Shown piece after piece: positions 34,499 through 40,479 of a stretch of 58,956 bases of DNA. The DNA lies in contig CAYOXM010000007.1 of the NCBI GenBank assembly GCA_964407925.1, positions 1 through 58,956 on the forward strand. The letters are read 5' to 3'. A program made the position numbers and the translations under genes. The DNA comes from CAYOXM01 sp964407925. GTDB lineage: Bacteria > Patescibacteriota > Patescibacteriia > SG8-24. Each line of letters begins with the position of its first letter. Position 1 is the stretch's first letter. The notes under the pieces were generated by a model that saw nothing but the letters and a program-made list of their open reading frames with translations, ran no database searches and was not told the DNA's origin.

Positions 34499-34561
34499 CC
34501 CGGGACCGCTCCCGACCTTTTGCGGTCGGACCCGGTCCCGGGCCGCGGAGAAACGCTCCGC
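34499..34561 (-). other. Strong tandem hairpins between the DUF916-like gene and the 1884-residue gene
   Basis: A 10-bp GC stem (34499-34508 with 34533-34542) encloses a 6-bp stem (34512-34517 with 34524-34529). A second hairpin, 34545-34550 with 34556-34561, follows. There is no U-run, so it is not a standard terminator; it may be an mRNA processing or stability element that sets relative expression inside the operon. Confidence 0.6.
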
Positions 34562-34576
34562 GAGCCCTTCTATATA

Positions 34577-35593
34577 TTATGTCTTCTTCCCCTTCTGGAT
34601 TTCGTACTTCCGGATGACCGCCTTGTTGTACGTCCGCATGAGCCCGACGAACATCAGGACGACGAGGACGGCGGCGATCCCGAATGCCGTCATGAGCCGC
34701 CACGGCCAGACGGTGAACTCGCGCTCCTCGCTCAACACCTGGTTCGACTTGCCGTAATTGACCACGAGCAACGCCTTGTACTTACCGATGGCGAAATTGC
34801 TCCATTCCCGCTTCATCTCGGCCATGAACCCGCTGCCTTCGGGAGCGTTGCCCCGACGCCAGCCGAAGTCGAACTTGCGGATGCTGCGCGGCAGGACGTT
34901 GCGCGCGTCCTCGTTGACCATGAGGACCGCGGCCTGACGGCCGGTCCAGTCGGTGATGAAGACGTTACCGACCGGCGTGAGGTGCGTGTTGCCGTCGTTC
35001 TCGAAACGCAGCGAGAAGTCGACCGGCAGGTAGTTGTACCAGAGCTTCTTCTCCTTGAAGCCGAATTCCGCGATGGCGCCGAGCTCGCGCACGTCACCCG
35101 TGACGTTCGCGATGATCAGGACGCCGAGCTGCGAGGCGATGCCGATCTTGCCGCCCTCCTCCGGCGGCGTCGTGGAGAGCAGGATGGCGCCGTAGTGGCC
35201 GCCCGGCTGCACCCCGTCCTTCGGCACGTTCACCGTGAACGGCAGGTTCGCCTTCTGCTTCGGCTCGAGCGTGATCGGCTTGAGGTCGATGCTGATCCAT
35301 TTCGCGAGCGCAGTGCCGTCGGGATTCTCATTGGCGTCGTAGAACTGCGGCTCCCCTCCCTCGGCCTTGTCGGCAGTGAAGTTCCTGAGGACGGGATATA
35401 CCGTGATGGGTTCGGGGCTTTCGTTTTCGATGCGCAGCACCTGAATCGAGGTGTCGCCGGGATTCAGGTCGTTGAGGCCGTCACGGAAAATCGGCGGCGA
35501 GACGGTGAGGGCGTGCGCGGGCAGGGCCGCGAGCACGGCGAATACGGCGCTGAAGGCCGCCGTGCCGAGCGTGGTGCGTGTCGTTTTTTTCAT
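34577..35593 (-). CDS. DUF916-like (WxL-interacting-protein-like) membrane-anchored surface protein
   Basis: A 338-residue protein with a signal peptide (residues 1-29, ending AALPAHA), two Ig-like beta-domains and one C-terminal membrane helix (about 305-327) with a basic cytoplasmic end. Features typical of DUF916 proteins: ALTVSPPIF at the mature start, an NPGD..IQVLRIENES strand, ITLEPKQKANLPFTVNVP, and PGGHYGAILL. In Firmicutes, DUF916 proteins pair with WxL proteins on the cell wall. Here the neighbours are two secreted proteins with a shared C-terminal domain, an analogous pairing. The ATG at 35591-35593 is preceded by AGGAGGT almost without a spacer, which is odd; a GTG at 35629 is the alternative start. 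The family call is by motif reading and not certain. Confidence 0.7.
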   Translation of the reverse strand: MKKTTRTTLGTAAFSAVFAVLAALPAHALTVSPPIFRDGLNDLNPGDTSIQVLRIENESPEPITVYPVLRNFTADKAEGGEPQFYDANENPDGTALAKWISIDLKPITLEPKQKANLPFTVNVPKDGVQPGGHYGAILLSTTPPEEGGKIGIASQLGVLIIANVTGDVRELGAIAEFGFKEKKLWYNYLPVDFSLRFENDGNTHLTPVGNVFITDWTGRQAAVLMVNEDARNVLPRSIRKFDFGWRRGNAPEGSGFMAEMKREWSNFAIGKYKALLVVNYGKSNQVLSEEREFTVWPWRLMTAFGIAAVLVVLMFVGLMRTYNKAVIRKYEIQKGKKT

Positions 35594-35681
35594 ACCTCCT
35601 GATGATGTGCCGGTGAGTAATCCTGTCACCCACGCTCCGAGCCCCCTCGCAAGGAGAGGGATCGGGAGCGCAGAGACCAGG

Positions 35682-36839
35682 TCAGAACGTTCCTGTCGCC
35701 ACGAACGTGAGCGTGTCGGTGTAGTCGTTGTGCGCCGGTACGGTGGCCGAGATGGCGGCCTTCACGTACATGCGGAAGAACGCGTTTTGCGAGGGGCCCG
35801 AGAGGGTCCACGCGTTCTGCGCCGACGTGGTGAGCGCGCCGACGTCGTGACCAGACGACGTGCACGTCGTGCCGTTGAACGGCGAGACGCGCGCCGGCGT
35901 CGCGCCGGTCGGCGTCGTCGAGTCCTTGCCCGAGTCGGCGCCGGCGGAACCGGCGCAGAGCCCGTAACCGGACGTGCCCGCGACGAGCGTCGCCGTCGCG
36001 GAGTTGATGACGTCCGCCGGAGTGCTCGTCGACTTGAGCGCGGCGTTCGTCGACTTCACCGTGACGACGGCTCCGCTGCCGGCGTTCGTCGAGACGCGCG
36101 AACAGATGTGATTCACGCTCGACGCGTCTGACGACGCCACCGCGCCGGTCGTGAGCGTGCCGAGGGCGACCGTTCCGCCGTTTCCGGCGAACGTGCCCGC
36201 GCACGCCGTGGCCGACGCTTCCGCGCCGACGTTGAACGTCAGCGACGGATCGACGGACGCGGTCACGGAGACCTGGTCGTCAGTCACGATCGCCACGGCG
36301 AACGTGCCCGAGTCGGCTCCGGCCGCGACGGTGACCGTCTTGCTGCCGGCCGTCGTCGCGTTGGTGATCTGCTGGTCGCCGGTCGCGCCGGTGACCGCGT
36401 TCGTGCCGATGCGCACGCGGACGCACCGCCCTGCGGTGATGGTCCCCGTGCCGCTCGTGAACGTGTACACGAGCGCGCTCGTCCTCACGGCTCCCCACGT
36501 GGTGCCGGAAGGCGCCGCGGCGAGCGTGGCTTCGGAGAAGGTCGCGGACGAGCAGTTGCCCGTGCTCCCTTCCGCCAAGTCCGCATCAGTGAAGTCGAGC
36601 GACGCCGCAATTGAGAAGTCGCTCGGCAGGGTGATGACGATCGTCTGGCCGGCCGTCACGCCCGTCGGCGTAACGAACTTGAACTCATGGTCGGCCAGCG
36701 TGCTTACCTTGAGCCGGGTCAGCACGTCGCTCATCGAGGTAAGCGTCGCCGCCCTGGCCGGGGCGATTGACGCGAACATCGACAACACGGTGACGAACGC
36801 CGTCGCTTTCGCGATGAGCTTGAGATATTTGGTTTTCAT
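35682..36839 (-). CDS. Secreted surface protein of unknown family (385 residues)
   Basis: It has a signal peptide (MKTKYLKLIAKATAFVTVLS, cleavage near APARA-A at residue 31), an N-terminal beta-domain (SMSDVLTRLKVSTLADHEF, VTAGQTIVITLPSDF) and a C-terminal domain ending VKAAISATVPAHNDYTDT then LTFVATGTF. The ending and an internal ATLVAGTSGYGLC segment are shared with the 264-residue protein upstream. Four or more cysteines could form disulfides. The ATG at 36837-36839 has GGGAGG 8 bases upstream. I read it as the WxL-like partner of the DUF916-like protein encoded next, but no WxL motif is present. It could also be a pilin-like or S-layer-like subunit. Confidence 0.75.
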   Translation of the reverse strand: MKTKYLKLIAKATAFVTVLSMFASIAPARAATLTSMSDVLTRLKVSTLADHEFKFVTPTGVTAGQTIVITLPSDFSIAASLDFTDADLAEGSTGNCSSATFSEATLAAAPSGTTWGAVRTSALVYTFTSGTGTITAGRCVRVRIGTNAVTGATGDQQITNATTAGSKTVTVAAGADSGTFAVAIVTDDQVSVTASVDPSLTFNVGAEASATACAGTFAGNGGTVALGTLTTGAVASSDASSVNHICSRVSTNAGSGAVVTVKSTNAALKSTSTPADVINSATATLVAGTSGYGLCAGSAGADSGKDSTTPTGATPARVSPFNGTTCTSSGHDVGALTTSAQNAWTLSGPSQNAFFRMYVKAAISATVPAHNDYTDTLTFVATGTF

Positions 36840-37180
36840 GAACGAATCCTCCCTTCCGTTTCCCTTCCGCAGGCGCGCGCGGTCGTCCTCCACTCTCGAG
36901 TAATGGATGATCGATTTTGGAAGAGGCCTCTGCTGCTTCCGGAAAACGGACTATTGGATGAATATGCGACCGAACTTTTTTTCATTCCCGCTTCGGACGA
37001 CGGGAGTTTCGACCTTTTTATTTTTGTTTCATATACCGCGGAGATCCAGTCTCCGCGCTTCGGACGCCCTTCCGCGGAAGAACGGCCGGAGCGCGCAGGC
37101 TCGTTTCCGTCACTTGGCCGCGTTACGCTTGCATTTTGTTTTTGTCGCGTTTTTCATTTTTTTCTTCACTTGGTCGGTTT
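36840..37180. other. Spacer between the two secreted-protein genes
   Basis: These 341 bases hold no gene I can support on either strand. In the minus-strand transcript there is a perfect 8-bp hairpin with a 5-base loop (37037-37044 with 37050-37057) and A-rich single-stranded tracts on both sides. No clear terminator follows the 264-residue gene, so the two genes may be co-transcribed with processing. Confidence 0.55.
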
Positions 37181-37975
37181 TCAATAGGTTCCGGTCGCGA
37201 TGAACGTCACGGTGTCGGCGTAGTCGCTCCCCGCAGGCGTGGACGTGCTGATTGCGGCCTTCACGAGGATTTCCGCGCTACCGCCCTTGAGCGCTCCCGT
37301 CGACTGCAAAATTGGCTGGGTCGCCGTCGTAAGGGCGCCCACCCCGTGTCCCGTCGTCTTCGTGCAGGTCCCGTCAAAAGGCGAAACTTTCGCGAGCGCC
37401 GTGGGGCTTTCGGAATGCTGCGCGACCGAAAACACGCAGATGCCGTATCCCGCGGTCCCCGCGACGAGCGTGACCGAAGCGGAGGAGATGGTATCGGCGG
37501 TTGATATGCGCTTCAGGCCGGCGTTCGCGTCCTTGACGCGGACGATGGTGCCGCCCGCGGCGTTGCTTTCCGAAGTGATGAAAATCGAGTTAATGCCGGT
37601 TCCGTCAGACGTCTTCACCGAACCGGTCGAGAGCGTGCCGAGGGCGACTCCCGTACCCGCCGTTCCCGGGGCCGAAGTTCCCTGGGTCACTGAAAACGTC
37701 ATGTAGGGCGCACCTTGAAAGCACTGGTAGCCGGTGCAGGCCCTGAAGTTTGTGCTGACCAAGCTTTCTCCCGTCGCGAGATCGCCCAGAGTGTCCTCGG
37801 CGACAAAATTCGTGGACGTGCTCCGATTTCCACCAATGCTGAGCGTATCGGCCTGAACCTTGTAGTTCGCCGAACTCATGGTGTCCGCTGACGCGAACCT
37901 CCCCACGAAAACAAAAGCGGCGACCGCCAATATGGCCGCGGAAAATATTTTTTGCATTTTGTTCGTCGAAAGCAT
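37181..37975 (-). CDS. Secreted surface protein of unknown family (264 residues)
   Basis: First gene of the surface locus. It has a signal peptide (hydrophobic residues about 9-29, cleavage near RFASA-D) and a repetitive beta-rich start (SSANYKVQADTLSIGGNRST). A C-terminal domain shared with the 385-residue neighbour includes VTLVAGTAGYGICVFS, SPFDGTC, VKAAISTSTPAGSDYADT and TFIATGTY. The opening resembles secreted proteins with a 'SxNYxxxxdtl..GG...SxnF' pattern. An ATG at 37955-37957 is an alternative start. Transcription probably starts at the promoter at 38027-38055. No enzymatic motif is visible; a structural surface role is likely. Confidence 0.75.
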   Translation of the reverse strand: MLSTNKMQKIFSAAILAVAAFVFVGRFASADTMSSANYKVQADTLSIGGNRSTSTNFVAEDTLGDLATGESLVSTNFRACTGYQCFQGAPYMTFSVTQGTSAPGTAGTGVALGTLSTGSVKTSDGTGINSIFITSESNAAGGTIVRVKDANAGLKRISTADTISSASVTLVAGTAGYGICVFSVAQHSESPTALAKVSPFDGTCTKTTGHGVGALTTATQPILQSTGALKGGSAEILVKAAISTSTPAGSDYADTVTFIATGTY

Positions 37976-38026
37976 GGGTTTCTTCTTAATCCCCGCGGGA
38001 TGATGCTGCCTCGTCTTACATGTATT

Positions 38027-38055
38027 ATTCTACCATTTTTTTGCCTCTTGGTCAA
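38027..38055 (-). promoter_or_regulatory. Promoter of the surface locus
   Basis: On the minus strand TTGACC (38050-38055) and TAGAAT (38027-38032) are 17 bases apart. The predicted leader before the 264-residue gene is about 45 bases. Confidence 0.75.
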
Positions 38056-38642
38056 AACTGTTATTTAGCTAATTTAAGCAATAAAATCAGATTTTTTTAT
38101 GCAATTTTGGTGATTTATTAAGTAAGGTGGTGTTTGCATAAAAAACTTGTGCACTATTTTGGCAATATATCCCCAGAATTATCCACACAATCAAAATTTG
38201 ATGATATTAAGTTTAATTTTTATCCACAGGGTATGTGGATTGCTGTTGATTTCTAGGGATAAGTCCCGTATGTGTCGTAAAATTCATTTTTTATATTCCA
38301 TTTTTCTGCAAGTGAGCGCGCTTCGGAAAGTAAAATATTGTTTCATATGAAACAATCACTGATTCATTACGACAGTGTGGAGTCCTGGGCGTCGATTGCA
38401 CTGTTTGATCAGAATTTTATTGAGGTAGAGCCAATGTAAGCTTCGATGTTATTAACGTATTATCCACAAAAAACAGCTTAGAAATCATTTCATACACAGG
38501 AAAAGCGTATCGAGAAATGAAAATAAATAGTTGCTTGTGACTCTCCCCACTTTATGCGACATGGGGTTAAAACTTGAACAAAACTTTTGGGCAGTTACCG
38601 GCAATGCAATTCAATGAAAGTTTCATTTGGTACTCCGTTACT

Positions 38643-38658
38643 CGTTTCACGTGGAACA
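38643..38658. other. parS-like centromere site
   Basis: CGTTTCACGTGGAACA differs from the 16-base bacterial parS word TGTTTCACGTGGAACA at the first base only. parS is bound by ParB and usually lies near the origin. No parA/parB genes are in the window. Confidence 0.75.
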
Positions 38659-38667
38659 ACCATCCCC

Positions 38668-38696
38668 TTCCCAAGGACATCGCCTCCTGTTATCAT
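38668..38696 (+). promoter_or_regulatory. Probable promoter of tRNA-Arg(CCT)
   Basis: TTCCCA (38668-38673) and TATCAT (38691-38696) are 17 bases apart, and TG lies in the extended -10 position. It is 14 bases before the tRNA and 10 bases after the parS-like site, so ParB binding could affect it. Confidence 0.55.
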
Positions 38697-38710
38697 CTAC
38701 GACACCACTG

Positions 38711-38785
38711 GCCCCTATAGCTCAATGGATAGAGCGGATCCGTCCTAAGGATACGATGGAGGTTCGATTCCTTCTGGGGGCACCA
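38711..38785 (+). tRNA. tRNA-Arg (anticodon CCT)
   Basis: The acceptor GCCCCTA pairs with TGGGGGC. The D stem is GCTC/GAGC. The anticodon loop GTCCTAA gives CCT (38744-38746) on an ATCC/GGAT stem whose outer pair is a G-A mismatch. The T arm is GGAGG/CCTTC with TTCGATT. Discriminator A and an encoded CCA follow. Confidence 0.94.
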
Positions 38786-38890
38786 CAAAAAATGGCAGAC
38801 TGTCTGGCGTTTTCACATACCAGGTGGACTGACCGAGGTTAGACTTTACGTGGCACTACCATTGGTGGATAATCTGTGGAACCTCGTGCC

Positions 38891-38919
38891 TCGACAAGTT
38901 TTTTTAAATCCTGTAGCAT
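38891..38919 (+). promoter_or_regulatory. Promoter of tRNA-Ala(CGC)
   Basis: TCGACA (38891-38896) and TAGCAT (38914-38919) are separated by 17 bases; the -10 is identical to that of the other tRNA-Ala promoter. The start point would be about 7 bases before the tRNA. Confidence 0.75.
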
Positions 38920-38932
38920 TCGTTTGTTACCT

Positions 38933-39008
38933 GGGCCCGTAGCTCATCTGGTAGAGCGCTGCATTCGCATTGCAGAGGCGAGGAGTTCGAGTCTCCTCGG
39001 GTCCACCA
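38933..39008 (+). tRNA. tRNA-Ala (anticodon CGC)
   Basis: The acceptor GGGCCCG pairs with CGGGTCC and contains the alanine-specific G3-U70 pair. The anticodon stem CTGCA/TGCAG encloses TTCGCAT, giving CGC. The T loop is TTCGAGT. Discriminator A and an encoded CCA (39006-39008) follow. Confidence 0.96.
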
Positions 39009-39010
39009 TA

Positions 39011-39040
39011 AAAAATCTCATCATGTCGATGGGATTTTTT
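39011..39040 (+). terminator. Terminator after tRNA-Ala(CGC)
   Basis: A 12-bp stem (39011-39022 with 39028-39039, one wobble) is followed by T-rich sequence. It starts directly after the tRNA. Confidence 0.85.
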
Positions 39041-39114
39041 ATTTTATTTTTCTGCTAATCCAATCATTTTTTATGTGTCGCACAATTATATTTCGCGATG
39101 GTTCCTGAATGCGC

Positions 39115-39120
39115 TATACT
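39115..39120 (+). promoter_or_regulatory. -10 element of rmuC, giving a near-leaderless mRNA
   Basis: GCTATACTG lies only 10 bases before the rmuC ATG, and no ribosome binding site fits between. Transcription would start within about 5 bases of the start codon. Confidence 0.6.
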
Positions 39121-39130
39121 GTCGTCACCT

Positions 39131-40081
39131 ATGTCGAACACCATCATTCTCATCGCGCTTCTAGCGGCCATCGTCGTTCCGGCGTACGCGTTCGTTTCGC
39201 TTACGCGAAAACTCAAAGAGATGCAGGACGCCCAAACCAATGACAAGGGCCTCATCATGCTGAACCAGAACCTCAACAGCATGAACGAGAAAATCGACAA
39301 GACATCCGAAACCATCAATGAACGCCTGACGAACGCCGCAAGAGTGATTTCAGCCGTGCAAAAGGAGCTTGGTACGGTGCAGGAGCGGTTCAAGGGGTTC
39401 GAGGAGTTCAACGAGCTGCTGCATCCGAAGATGCGCGGCAACATCGGCGAGCAGATTCTCGCCGACATGCTCGGACAGGTGTTCCCGGCGGAGCAGTACG
39501 GACTCCAGCACAAGTTCAAGGGAGGGGAGACGGTCGATGCCATCGTGAAAACGCAGGCCGGCATCATCCCCGTGGACTCGAAGTTTCCGCTCGAGAACTT
39601 CAAACAGCTGACCCGAGCCCAGACCGACGACGAACGGAAGATGGCGACTCGGGACTTCGTGAAGGCGGTCAAAAAGCACATCGACGACATCAGCAAGAAA
39701 TACCTCTTGCCGGAGGAGGGGACGGTGAACTTCGCCGTCATGTACGTCCCTTCCGAGAACGTCTACTACCAGATCCTGACCGATGACGAGAACGCGCTGC
39801 TCGACTACGCCAAAAGCAAGAACGTGCTCATCGCCTCGCCGCACTCGTTCTTCAGCCTCCTTCGGGTGGTGCTCATGAGCCTCGAGCGGAACAAGCTGCA
39901 GGAGCAGGCGCAAAAGATCTGGGACATCCTGAAGGGCGTCCAACAGGAATCGGTGCGGTTCGGTGAGACAATCGGGGTACTGTCGCGGCACGTCACGAAC
40001 GCCAAGAACGCCATGGACAACGTCCATTCCGGCTACGACAAGATCAACGGCAAGCTTGAACAGGTGAAGCTCTTGGAATAG
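39131..40081 (+). CDS. rmuC: RmuC-family protein
   Basis: RmuC proteins limit DNA inversions and are predicted nuclease-like partners of recombination; the exact activity is not settled. The 316-residue protein has an N-terminal membrane helix (residues about 3-21), a coiled-coil region (about 25-85) and the RmuC core: MRGNIGEQILADMLGQVFP, PVDSKFPLENFKQL, VMYVPSENVYYQIL and LIASPHSFFSLLRVVLMS. The core carries the family's DxK-like motif (VDSKFP). I prefer the ATG at 39131 (MSNTIILIAL), because the upstream ATG at 39098 would put the promoter inside the coding region. It is shorter than E. coli RmuC (475), lacking part of the coiled coil. Confidence 0.92.
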   Translation: MSNTIILIALLAAIVVPAYAFVSLTRKLKEMQDAQTNDKGLIMLNQNLNSMNEKIDKTSETINERLTNAARVISAVQKELGTVQERFKGFEEFNELLHPKMRGNIGEQILADMLGQVFPAEQYGLQHKFKGGETVDAIVKTQAGIIPVDSKFPLENFKQLTRAQTDDERKMATRDFVKAVKKHIDDISKKYLLPEEGTVNFAVMYVPSENVYYQILTDDENALLDYAKSKNVLIASPHSFFSLLRVVLMSLERNKLQEQAQKIWDILKGVQQESVRFGETIGVLSRHVTNAKNAMDNVHSGYDKINGKLEQVKLLE

Positions 40082-40090
40082 CTCCCGTCC

Positions 40091-40119
40091 TTGACGGCAG
40101 CCGGAAACTCCGCTATTCT
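40091..40119 (+). promoter_or_regulatory. Promoter of rpsT
   Basis: TTGACG (40091-40096) and TATTCT (40114-40119) are separated by 17 bases. The leader to the rpsT start is about 35 bases. Confidence 0.8.
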
Positions 40120-40160
40120 GCCCGTATTCTCATTATTGTTAGGCTCGGGATACACCAGCT

Positions 40161-40430
40161 ATGCCAATCAAGAAAGCTGCGATGAAGGCGTTGCGCCAGG
40201 CCAAGAAACGGACCCTGCGCAACACCAAGGTGAAGGAGGGGATTTCCTTCCTCCGCCGCTCGGTCCGCAAGGCGATGGAGTCCAAGGACGTGAAGAACGC
40301 CGAGGCCCTCGCCAAGTCGGCCATCAAGGCCATCGACAAGGCGGTGCAGAAGAAGGTGCTCAAGATGAACACCGGCTCGCGCATCAAGTCGAGGCTCATG
40401 AAGAAACTCAACGCCCTGAAGAAGAAGTAG
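40161..40430 (+). CDS. rpsT: Ribosomal protein bS20
   Basis: bS20 (89 residues) is a helical bundle protein that binds 16S rRNA early in assembly. It has the typical start MPIKKAAMKALRQAKKRTLR, the central segment FLRRSVRKAMESKDVKNAEAL, and the ending SRIKSRLMKKLNALKKK. It is strongly basic and of normal length. It is transcribed alone between a sigma70-type promoter and a strong terminator. Confidence 0.97.
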   Translation: MPIKKAAMKALRQAKKRTLRNTKVKEGISFLRRSVRKAMESKDVKNAEALAKSAIKAIDKAVQKKVLKMNTGSRIKSRLMKKLNALKKK

Positions 40431-40444
40431 GGGGCCGAATGAAA

Positions 40445-40471
40445 AAAGACCCGGCAATCAGCCGGGTCTTT
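40445..40471. terminator. Bidirectional terminator between rpsT and the M50 protease gene
   Basis: A perfect 11-bp stem (40445-40455 with 40461-40471, AAAGACCCGGC) with a 5-base loop carries A- and T-runs on both sides. Confidence 0.92.
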
Positions 40472-40479
40472 CGTTTGCG

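Larger units (their letters stand above)
37976..38710. other. AT-rich gene-free region holding a candidate origin of replication and parS
   Basis: 735 bases without a gene. Three perfect DnaA boxes TTATCCACA lie at 38179-38187, 38220-38228 and 38460-38468, all on the plus strand, with weaker copies beside them (38167-38175, 38234-38242 inverted, 38450-38458). A parS-like 16-mer with one mismatch to TGTTTCACGTGGAACA lies at 38643-38658, and a 20-bp palindrome related to parS at 38337-38356. AT-rich blocks at 38030-38120 and 38280-38310 could unwind. Genes to the left run leftward and the first four to the right run rightward. The dnaA gene itself is 13 kb away, which is unusual. Confidence 0.65.

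Noticed and set aside
4607..34575. Recurring TATATA words in spacers and genes (4607, 28739, 30190, 34570)
   Set aside because: Short AT words in different contexts and orientations, some inside coding sequence; no consistent relation to starts or terminators.
36903..37203. Two overlapping plus-strand open frames of 94 and 98 residues in the spacer
   Set aside because: They overlap each other in different frames, lack ribosome binding sites and run into the end of the 264-residue gene; the region is better read as an mRNA spacer with a hairpin.
38147..38350. 67-residue plus-strand open frame in the AT-rich region
   Set aside because: It contains two DnaA boxes, has no ribosome binding site and no protein-like pattern beyond AT-driven hydrophobicity.
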